Below the pieces are notes generated by a model, which saw nothing but the letters and a program-made list of their open reading frames with translations, had not been told where the DNA came from and did not search any database. DNA of 18,921 bases, taken from assembly GCA_030146045.1 (NCBI GenBank), contig JASLDG010000031.1, forward strand, positions 1 to 18,921, given 5' to 3'. Source of the DNA: Candidatus Saccharimonadales bacterium. Lineage in GTDB: Bacteria > Patescibacteriota > Saccharimonadia > Saccharimonadales > Saccharimonadaceae. Below, piece after piece: positions 6,686 to 12,668 of this stretch. The position numbers and the translations under genes are program-made. How positions within the stretch are numbered: position 1 is the stretch's first letter; each line of letters opens with the position of its first letter.

Positions 6686-7747
6686 ATGAGTCAGACAAAA
6701 AGCATCACTATTAATGGTCGCGAATACGACGCACATACAGGGCTGGCACTTGATGTGCAGCCGTTACAATCAGTACAGCCAATTACCACCCGCGCACGCA
6801 CCGTTTCATCCCACTCCGCACGAAATATTCACAGCGTAGCAGCGCAGCGTTCGCAAACGCTCAACCGACGAGCTCTCACGAATCCTCACAATAAAAAACA
6901 TGCGGAAGCTACCTCGGGTGTGTTAAAAAAATCTGTATCCATTCCAGTTAGCTCAGAGAAGCGCCCTGAAATCGTCCATAACAAACGAGCCACCCCACAC
7001 GCACATCAGCCGTCTTCCCATACAAGTAATCATATCAGCCGTTTTGCACCCCATCCTGCACCAAAAGCATCTCATCCGGTTGCCGATATCGCTCCAGCCG
7101 TTTTGCACCCACATGTTCAGAAAGCACACGGGATTAGCCACATCAAAGCTGAAAAGCCACTTGCTGACGCGCCCACAAAGAGGCTCACGACACGCGAAGC
7201 AAAACAATCCACCATTCAACAAGCCCTCCATAATACGTCTGTCAACCAGGCTTCCCCCGCTAAACACCATCCACTGAAGAAACATGGCCGTCCTCGGATG
7301 GCAGGTGTCCTTTCCGCTACACTCGGTCTAGTTATGCTTGGCGGATACTTTACGTATCTCAATATGCCAACCATCTCGACTAAAGTAGCAGCCGCTCAAG
7401 CTGGTATCGATGCCGACTATCCAACCTATCGTCCTGATGGCTACAGTCTCCGTGGCCTCGTCGGCTATCAGCAAAATGCCGTCACCATGAAGTTTGCCTC
7501 CAACAGCGGCCCTCAAAGTTTTACGCTCAATCAATCAAAGAGCAACTGGGACTCATCAGCACTGCTTGATAATTACATCGCGCCACGTACCGGAAGTGAC
7601 TACATTCCATACACCGAACAAGGTCTCACCATCTATACCTATGGCAATAATGCCGCTTGGGTCAATGGCGGCATTCTTTACACTGTTGAAGGTGACGCTC
7701 CGCTCTCGAATGAACAGCTTCGCCATATTGCAACAAGCCTTATCTAG
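6686..7747 (+). CDS. His-rich membrane protein with DUF4367-like exterior domain
   Basis: 353 residues in three parts. The first 200 residues are cytoplasmic, opening with ITINGREYDAHTG and continuing as a low-complexity, basic stretch very rich in His, Ala, Ser and Pro. A membrane helix follows at about 206-226 (GVLSATLGLVMLGGYFTYL). The exterior domain (about 240-353) begins YPTYRPDGYSLRGLVGY and contains FTLNQSKSNWDSS, LTIYTYGNNAAWVNGGILYT and a helical end. This pattern resembles DUF4367, a domain often found on anti-sigma-like or envelope proteins. The ATG at 6686 has AGGGA at 6676-6680. Function is unknown; sensing or a structural surface role is possible. The His-rich region could bind metal, which is speculation. 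Confidence 0.8.
   Translation: MSQTKSITINGREYDAHTGLALDVQPLQSVQPITTRARTVSSHSARNIHSVAAQRSQTLNRRALTNPHNKKHAEATSGVLKKSVSIPVSSEKRPEIVHNKRATPHAHQPSSHTSNHISRFAPHPAPKASHPVADIAPAVLHPHVQKAHGISHIKAEKPLADAPTKRLTTREAKQSTIQQALHNTSVNQASPAKHHPLKKHGRPRMAGVLSATLGLVMLGGYFTYLNMPTISTKVAAAQAGIDADYPTYRPDGYSLRGLVGYQQNAVTMKFASNSGPQSFTLNQSKSNWDSSALLDNYIAPRTGSDYIPYTEQGLTIYTYGNNAAWVNGGILYTVEGDAPLSNEQLRHIATSLI
7036..7110 (+). repeat. 16-bp direct repeat inside the DUF4367-like gene, read in two frames
   Basis: CAGCCGTTTTGCACCC occurs at 7036-7051 and again at 7095-7110. The 59-base offset is not a multiple of three, so the first copy encodes SRFAP and the second AVLHP. Both copies are followed by CAT, the second after one extra A. 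Confidence 0.9.
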
Positions 7748-7785
7748 AAACTCCGTCTAGAATACTCGTCAACATTCTTGTCATC

Positions 7786-7794
7786 TGTTAGAAT
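7786..7794 (+). promoter_or_regulatory. Extended -10 promoter of gltX
   Basis: TGT plus TAGAAT (7789-7794) ends 8 bases before the ATG at 7802, so transcription should start within a base or two of the start codon. The context ATCTGTTA is the same as before smpB and der. This argues for ATG 7802 rather than the upstream in-frame TTG at 7778. Confidence 0.6.
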
Positions 7795-7801
7795 AGGGCA
7801 T

Positions 7802-9232
7802 ATGTCTACTATTCGTACTCGTTTTGCTCCAAGTCCAACTGGCTATATTCATGTCGGCAATGTTCGCGCCGCGCTTTTCCCTTGGCTCCTCGCTCGTCAA
7901 CAAGGTGGACAATTTATCTTAAGGATCGAAGACACTGATCAGGCACGCTTTGTTGAAGGTGCCACCGACATCATTCTCGATACACTCACATGGCTCGGTC
8001 TTGACTGGGACGAAGGTCCGCGTGTCGGCGGTAACTATGGCCCCTATTTCCAAACCGAACGACGTGCCATATACCGCGAGTGGGCGCAAAAACTCGTCGA
8101 TAAAGGACTCGCATACGCTGATCCGTACACCCCCGAAGAAGTGCAAGGATTCCGCGAAGAGGCAAAAGCATTAAAAAAACCATTCCTCTACCGAAATCAC
8201 CGTCCCGAAAACCCGCCCGTATGGGATGGAACGCGGCCGTTACGCCTCAAAGTCACAAATGTTAAACGGTATACCTGGCATGATCCAGTCATGGGAGACC
8301 TTTCAGCTGGCGAAGAAGTACTCGATGACTTCATTCTCATAAAGGCTGATGGCCTCCCGACCTATAATTTTGCTCATATTATTGATGACTACGAGATGGG
8401 AATCACTCATGTCATACGTGGGCTTGAGTATATTTCAAGTATTCCGCGTTACCTATCGCTCTACGAAGCGCTTGAAATCACACCTCCTGTTCTGGCATGC
8501 CTACCGCATATCATGGCGCCAGACGGTAAGAAAAAGCTTGGTAAGCGTGATGGCGCAAAAAGCGTGACCGATTACCGTACCGACGGTATTTTACCCGAAG
8601 CAATGCTTAACTTCCTCGCAAGCATGGGCTGGAACGACGGTACTGAACAAGAAATTTTCTCACTCAGTGAGCTAGTCGAAAAGTTCAGTCTCGAGCGTGT
8701 ACAAAAAAGCGGTGCACGCTTTGACGAACAACGTCTCCTGTGGATGAATGGACAGTGGATCCGCCGCCTCAGCCTCGATGACCTCTATACGCGAGTAGAG
8801 AAGTACTGGCCCGAAGCCGCCAAGACAGCAGACGAGACAGATAGAAAACGTGTTCTTGCGCTCGTACAAGACCGGCTTAAAACCCTTGCGGAACTTCCTA
8901 TTATGACAACGTATTTCTTTACTGCGCCTATTCCTGATTGGGATATGATCACTTCTAATAAGCAGCTAAAGAAACTCTCCTCCGAGGAAATTAAACAATT
9001 ACTCACCACAAGCCACGATATGTTAGCAAGTGCTGATTTCGCATCAGCCGAAGCAATACAAGAGACGCTCAATCAACTCCTTGACACGACGGGGCAAAAA
9101 CCGGGGATTCTTTTTAGCCTTATTCGCTTAGCTGTCTCATGGGCACCATTCAGCCCGGCACTCAATGAAACTCTTGCCGTCCTTGGCAAGCAGGAAACCC
9201 TCGATCGGCTCACTGCTGCGATCGCTGCATAG
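7802..9232 (+). CDS. gltX: Glutamyl-tRNA synthetase
   Basis: This class I aminoacyl-tRNA synthetase charges tRNA-Glu with glutamate. From ATG 7802 it has 476 residues, close to the usual length. The start MSTIRTRFAPSPTG is canonical. The HIGH motif appears as HVGN (17-20). RIEDTDQAR follows in the Rossmann fold, then GLPTYNFAHIIDDYEMGITHVIRG. The KMSKS-type loop reads KLGKR (245-249), with Gly where most bacteria have Ser. The C-terminal anticodon-binding region is present (WNDGTEQEIFSLSELVEKF onward). Starting at the upstream TTG would add eight residues overlapping the promoter and is unlikely. Whether the enzyme is discriminating or also charges tRNA-Gln cannot be told by eye. Its cognate tRNA-Glu lies 3 kb downstream. 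Confidence 0.96.
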   Translation: MSTIRTRFAPSPTGYIHVGNVRAALFPWLLARQQGGQFILRIEDTDQARFVEGATDIILDTLTWLGLDWDEGPRVGGNYGPYFQTERRAIYREWAQKLVDKGLAYADPYTPEEVQGFREEAKALKKPFLYRNHRPENPPVWDGTRPLRLKVTNVKRYTWHDPVMGDLSAGEEVLDDFILIKADGLPTYNFAHIIDDYEMGITHVIRGLEYISSIPRYLSLYEALEITPPVLACLPHIMAPDGKKKLGKRDGAKSVTDYRTDGILPEAMLNFLASMGWNDGTEQEIFSLSELVEKFSLERVQKSGARFDEQRLLWMNGQWIRRLSLDDLYTRVEKYWPEAAKTADETDRKRVLALVQDRLKTLAELPIMTTYFFTAPIPDWDMITSNKQLKKLSSEEIKQLLTTSHDMLASADFASAEAIQETLNQLLDTTGQKPGILFSLIRLAVSWAPFSPALNETLAVLGKQETLDRLTAAIAA

Positions 9233-9235
9233 TTT

Positions 9236-9244
9236 TGCTATAAT
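9236..9244 (+). promoter_or_regulatory. Extended -10 promoter of the DUF3048-kinase-regulator operon
   Basis: TGC plus a perfect TATAAT (9239-9244) stands right after the gltX stop. The predicted start near 9251 leaves about 6 bases before the ATG at 9257. No -35 match is seen at 17 bases. Confidence 0.6.
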
Positions 9245-9256
9245 AGTGCTTACGCT

Positions 9257-10360
9257 ATGCTACATAAAAAAGCGCACCCTAATTCCGTCTACCATTTATC
9301 GCGCCGCGCTCGTTTCTTGGCATGGATTCGACAACATTATCGACTCATAGCCATTGGCACGTTCATTCTTCTCGTTACAATCGGTCTTAGTTTCATTCTT
9401 TTCTACAAAAAACCGGTGAAACAGGTCATCCACACACCGACAGCCGAGAAAAAGGTTGCTCCACCAATCGTGTACTATTCGCCACTCACTGGAGAAAAGG
9501 TTGACAGCGAAGCAGCAACTAAGCAAGCAGCGACAGCAATCATGATCGAAAATAGCCCCGATGCACGGCCACAATCAGGCCTCAAGCCGGCCGGGGTTGT
9601 GTTTGAAGCAATTGCCGAAGGAGGTATTACACGTTTTCTGGCGCTCTACCAGCAGCAAAAACCTCAACTTATCGGTCCGGTTCGTAGTCTGCGTCCCTAC
9701 TATATCAGTTGGCTCAAACCGTTTCAGCCAAGCGTTGCCCATGTTGGCGGCAGCTTAAACGCGCTCAACGAAATCCGCAATGGCTCCTACCGCGATATCG
9801 ATCAGTTTTTCAATAGTCAAACCTACTGGCGCGCCACAGACCGTTATGCACCACATAATGTCTACACGAGCTTCGCCAAGCTCGATACGCTCAACGTCGC
9901 CAAAGGATACACTGAGTCAGCGGTAACTGGCTTCGCACGCAAAGATCCGTCACCGAGTAAAACTCCAAATGCTACCAATATTGACGTAGCAATCAGTGGT
10001 CCGCTCTATAATAGCCATTATAATTACGACCCAGCTACCAATACCTATCTCCGATCACAAGGAGGAGAAGCGCACCTTGACCGAGAAGCCGGAAGGATTG
10101 CGCCTCAGGTTGTCATTGTGCTGCGAGTTGCCATGACATTACAAATGGAAGATGGCTATCGTGAACAAATTACGACAACAGGGAGTGGAGAGGCAACGAT
10201 CTTCCAGGATGGGGTTGTGACAGCCGCCACTTGGCGCAAAGCCGATGCCGCAACACAGCTCAGCTTTACCGATACCGAAGGTAAGCCTATACCACTTAAT
10301 CGTGGACAGACCTGGATCACCGCTGTACCAACAAACCGAGGAGGAGTCACATGGCAGTAA
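9257..10360 (+). CDS. DUF3048-domain membrane-anchored envelope protein (YerB-like)
   Basis: 367 residues. A basic N-terminus precedes a membrane helix at about 30-49 (LIAIGTFILLVTIGLSFILF). The exterior part opens with the typical SPLTGEKVDSEAATKQ and continues with AIMIENSPDARPQSGLKPA, VVFEAIAEGGITRFLALYQ and IGPVRSLRPYY, all characteristic of DUF3048. A C-terminal DUF3048-type domain follows from about 235 (NSHYNYDPATNTYLRSQGG). Bacillus YerB is a lipoprotein of this family; here a membrane helix replaces the lipobox. The biochemical role is unknown. The end overlaps the kinase start by ten bases, so a link with the downstream signalling pair is likely. Confidence 0.9.
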   Translation: MLHKKAHPNSVYHLSRRARFLAWIRQHYRLIAIGTFILLVTIGLSFILFYKKPVKQVIHTPTAEKKVAPPIVYYSPLTGEKVDSEAATKQAATAIMIENSPDARPQSGLKPAGVVFEAIAEGGITRFLALYQQQKPQLIGPVRSLRPYYISWLKPFQPSVAHVGGSLNALNEIRNGSYRDIDQFFNSQTYWRATDRYAPHNVYTSFAKLDTLNVAKGYTESAVTGFARKDPSPSKTPNATNIDVAISGPLYNSHYNYDPATNTYLRSQGGEAHLDREAGRIAPQVVIVLRVAMTLQMEDGYREQITTTGSGEATIFQDGVVTAATWRKADAATQLSFTDTEGKPIPLNRGQTWITAVPTNRGGVTWQ

Positions 10361-11856
10361 CGCGATATCTTGAACAATTCGAACGACGGGCATTTATTAC
10401 CATAGCATCTGTTTCTCTAGGCGCTGGGATACTCGGTAGTATCTTGCTTGTATGGAGTGATGTCTACGACTTTAATTCAATACCATTCTGGATTAGCGGT
10501 ATTGTCATCATGCTCCTTTTTTTCTGCACACATATGTGGCTATTCTGGTGGACACACCAGCCGTTTCGCGCCACGATGAAAACGATTGCATTGATCGAGT
10601 CATCTCAGCCAGTAAGCAACCAAGCAATTAAAATTCCATCTCATGACACAGCACTTGTCGCCGCTTTAACGCCTCTCCTTGAACCTCCTGTTACAACGTT
10701 ACCGCAACCCGCCAAGTCACCTTCACACCATAGTGACCTCTTGTCACTCAGCCTTGATCAATCGATGATCGGCATCGTTGCACTGAATGCTAATCATGAG
10801 ATCGTTTACCACAATAAACAAGCTCCTGTCGTTATGGGCACTGATAATCATCTTCGGCTTGACATTACCGTACATGACAATGAAAAAATCACGCATTGGG
10901 TCGAACGGCGTAGTAAAAAATCAGCCCATGCGAGTCATGTCTGGACACGCATTGCTACTCGTCCACTCGGTGAAGAGGGGAGGAAGATTTATGATATTGC
11001 CGCCTCTTACAGCAAGGGGCTTGCGGCTGAGACGATCTTCATCTTCTTTGATCGTACCGAGGACTATGCGCCTGAAGAAGATCAGCTCGACTTTATCTCG
11101 TTTGCAGCGCATGAGCTTCGTGGCCCAATTACGGTTATTCACGGCTATCTCGACGTCCTCGAAGAAGAGCTTGAGCCAAAACTTGAAAAGGATCAAGCTG
11201 CGCTACTTGACCGCCTTATTGTCTCAACTAATAGGCTTTCGAGTTATATCAATAACATACTCAATGCATCAAAATATGACCGTCGTCATTTTCAAGTTCA
11301 CCCAGTTGAAACGAGCGTCGAAGCCATCTATGCGACGATCAATGACGACATGCAGCTGCGAGCCACATCGCAAAATCGACTCCTTAGTATCGATATTCCT
11401 GCAGATCTTCCTAAGGTTGCTGCCGACAAAAACGCCATTAGCGAAGTATTCTCAAACCTTATCGATAATGCTATCAAATACAGTAATGAGGGTGGTCACG
11501 TCACCGTCTCCGCCAAGCAAGCTGGTGAGTTTATAGAAGTATCAATTACCGATCGTGGCATCGGCATCCCGTCGAACGTTCTTCCGAATCTGTTCCATAA
11601 ATTTTATCGCTCACACCGCTCGCGCGAAACCGTCGCAGGCACCGGTATCGGTCTCTACATTTGTAAAGCCATTATTGACTCGCATGGTGGTAGTGTTGGC
11701 GTACGAAGCACTGAGCGAAGCGGATCGACCTTTACCTTTACTCTTCCGCTGTACGATTCGGTTGCCAAAGATCTCAAATCAGGCCATAATAAAAACACAG
11801 TGCTTGTACGACACGGCAGCGGCTGGATTAGAAATCATGCGATGTTCAGAGACTAA
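10351..11856 (+). CDS. Membrane sensor histidine kinase (first pair)
   Basis: 501 residues. Two membrane helices at about 13-35 and 46-67 enclose only a short exterior loop, so an extracellular ligand-binding domain is lacking. A PAS-like region lies near 130-220 (MIGIVALNANHEIVYHNKQ). The HisKA domain has the H-box FAAHELRGPITVIHGY with phospho-acceptor H254. The ATPase domain has the N box NLIDNAIKYSNEGG, G1 box DRGIGIP, F box LFHKFYR and G2 box GTGIGLYICK. After the ATPase domain a basic tail of about 35 residues follows. ATG 10351 lies 6 bases after AGGAGG (10339-10344), inside the end of the DUF3048 gene. It should phosphorylate the regulator 12 bases downstream. The stimulus is unknown; the DUF3048 partner is a candidate input. 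Confidence 0.95.
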   Translation: MAVTRYLEQFERRAFITIASVSLGAGILGSILLVWSDVYDFNSIPFWISGIVIMLLFFCTHMWLFWWTHQPFRATMKTIALIESSQPVSNQAIKIPSHDTALVAALTPLLEPPVTTLPQPAKSPSHHSDLLSLSLDQSMIGIVALNANHEIVYHNKQAPVVMGTDNHLRLDITVHDNEKITHWVERRSKKSAHASHVWTRIATRPLGEEGRKIYDIAASYSKGLAAETIFIFFDRTEDYAPEEDQLDFISFAAHELRGPITVIHGYLDVLEEELEPKLEKDQAALLDRLIVSTNRLSSYINNILNASKYDRRHFQVHPVETSVEAIYATINDDMQLRATSQNRLLSIDIPADLPKVAADKNAISEVFSNLIDNAIKYSNEGGHVTVSAKQAGEFIEVSITDRGIGIPSNVLPNLFHKFYRSHRSRETVAGTGIGLYICKAIIDSHGGSVGVRSTERSGSTFTFTLPLYDSVAKDLKSGHNKNTVLVRHGSGWIRNHAMFRD

Positions 11857-11868
11857 GGGGAGGCTTTT

Positions 11869-12249
11869 ATGGCTATAAAAACAATTCTATGTATCGAAGA
11901 TGACCGGTTTATCGGCGAAATGTATGTTCGTAGCCTCAAAAAGGCTGGCTACGAAGTTGATTGGATGGTTGGAGGTAACGATGGTCTCGTTGCAGCACGA
12001 AACAAACCCTATGATTTAATTTTGCTTGATATCATGCTTCCAGAACGACGCGGTAACGAGATTCTCGCTACGCTTCGGAGCGGGGAAGACGGTGACCTCA
12101 TTCCTAAAAGCAAAGTTATTGTTATGACCAATTTTGAACAAGACGAAGAATCGCGCATGGCAATGGAGCATCACGCGGACGCTTACCTGATTAAGGCTGA
12201 GATCACACCGCGCAAGCTACTTGCTGTCATTGAAGAGCTAGACAAATAG
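11869..12249 (+). CDS. Single-domain response regulator (CheY/Spo0F-like receiver)
   Basis: 126 residues comprising one receiver domain and nothing else. The acidic pocket is in CIEDDRF (E10, D11, D12), the phospho-acceptor is D54 in LILLDIMLP, and the switch Thr and Lys are T87 in VIVMTN and K109 in YLIKAE. There is no DNA-binding domain, so the output must be through protein contact, a phosphorelay, or feedback on kinases. ATG 11869 is preceded by GGGGAGG (11857-11863) at good spacing, 12 bases after the kinase stop. The end of the gene carries the -35 box of the tRNA-Glu promoter. Confidence 0.95.
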   Translation: MAIKTILCIEDDRFIGEMYVRSLKKAGYEVDWMVGGNDGLVAARNKPYDLILLDIMLPERRGNEILATLRSGEDGDLIPKSKVIVMTNFEQDEESRMAMEHHADAYLIKAEITPRKLLAVIEELDK

Positions 12250-12267
12250 AGGAGGAGCTGCTACAAT
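12239..12267 (+). promoter_or_regulatory. Promoter of tRNA-Glu
   Basis: TAGACA (12239-12244, five of six against TTGACA), a 17-base spacer and TACAAT (12262-12267) with an upstream TG form the best complete promoter in the window. The predicted start near 12274 leaves about 15 bases of leader before tRNA-Glu. The -35 lies within the last codons of the response regulator. Confidence 0.65.
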
Positions 12268-12288
12268 ATCTCGTGCAGCAACGGTTTT

Positions 12289-12363
12289 GGTCTTATCGTC
12301 TAACGGTTAGGACACCAGGTTTTCATCCTGGCAATCCGGGTTCGATTCCCGGTAAGATCACCA
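12289..12363 (+). tRNA. tRNA-Glu (anticodon UUC)
   Basis: A 75-base class I tRNA with encoded CCA. The acceptor stem GGTCTTA pairs with TAAGATC (one G-U), followed by discriminator A and CCA. The anticodon arm CCAGG-TTTTCAT-CCTGG gives TTC, reading GAA/GAG. The T arm is CCGGG-TTCGATT-CCCGG. It serves the GluRS encoded upstream. The CCA forms the first three bases of the following terminator palindrome. Confidence 0.97.
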
Positions 12364-12402
12364 AGAAAATAACCCCAACCCCGGTTGGGGTTATTTTCTT
12401 GG
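12361..12402 (+). terminator. Symmetrical intrinsic terminator after tRNA-Glu
   Basis: A perfect 20-bp inverted repeat (12361-12380 and 12383-12402) around CC. The GC core ACCCCAACC/GGTTGGGGT is flanked by an A-rich left arm and a U-rich right arm (TTATTTTCTT), so it can work in both directions. The left arm starts with the CCA of the tRNA. It isolates the second kinase from the first signalling operon. Confidence 0.85.
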
Positions 12403-12598
12403 ATACTACTGAGCCAGCAAATCAAATCCGAACTTGGAAACCGCAAAGTGACAGACTCTGGCGCTCAATAGCAAGGAGCGAGTCAGGAACGCTGTCTCCT
12501 AGCTCTCGTGGGCGGGCGGACACGGTATTACCTTAGTTACTCCCGATATAAGATCAAGCTCCAGACAGGCAAGTATCTCATCACTTCAAATTCCACTC
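12403..12598 (+). other. Non-coding stretch with weak potential secondary structure
   Basis: No convincing gene is seen here. A short open frame from GTG 12273 runs through the tRNA and is not credible. A nested fold is possible: CGCTC (12462-12466) with GAGCG (12476-12480), GACT (12454-12457) with AGTC (12481-12484), and ACAG with CTGT outside. It does not match tmRNA, SRP RNA or RNase P RNA signatures that I can recognise. It may be a small RNA, but there is no clear promoter at its head. Confidence 0.2.
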
Positions 12599-12627
12599 TT
12601 GTCGCAGTTACTCGCGTCCGCTATAAT
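12599..12627 (+). promoter_or_regulatory. Promoter of the second kinase gene
   Basis: TTGTCG (12599-12604), a 17-base spacer and perfect TATAAT (12622-12627). The expected start near 12634 gives a leader of about 32 bases that carries the AAGGGG site before the proposed ATC start. Confidence 0.6.
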
Positions 12628-12652
12628 AACCATAAACACGTCAGCTGTTAAT

Positions 12653-12668
12653 AAGGGGAATCGGCATC
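12653..12668 (+). promoter_or_regulatory. Ribosome binding site and proposed AUC start codon
   Basis: AAGGGG (12653-12658) is followed after 7 bases by ATC (12666-12668), which is in frame with the kinase. No ATG, GTG or TTG lies in frame between the TAA at 12633 and the ATG at 12795. The reading frame in between encodes a basic stretch and a full membrane helix. Confidence 0.5.

Noticed and set aside
7743..7761. Two TCTAGA hexamers as a possible terminator or operator
   Set aside because: Six-base palindromes spaced by seven bases with no U-tract; the potential hairpin is weak and the first overlaps the stop codon.
7778..7801. Upstream TTG start for gltX adding eight residues
   Set aside because: These codons overlap the extended -10 box, and the canonical GluRS N-terminus begins at ATG 7802.
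10787..11536. A 249-codon plus-strand frame inside the first kinase gene
   Set aside because: It is in a different frame from the kinase, which has all HisKA/HATPase motifs; the product is Ser/Arg/Leu-rich nonsense.
12273..12536. Small GTG-initiated frame across tRNA-Glu and its terminator
   Set aside because: It translates the tRNA and a terminator hairpin; the upstream purine-rich site is too far from the GTG.
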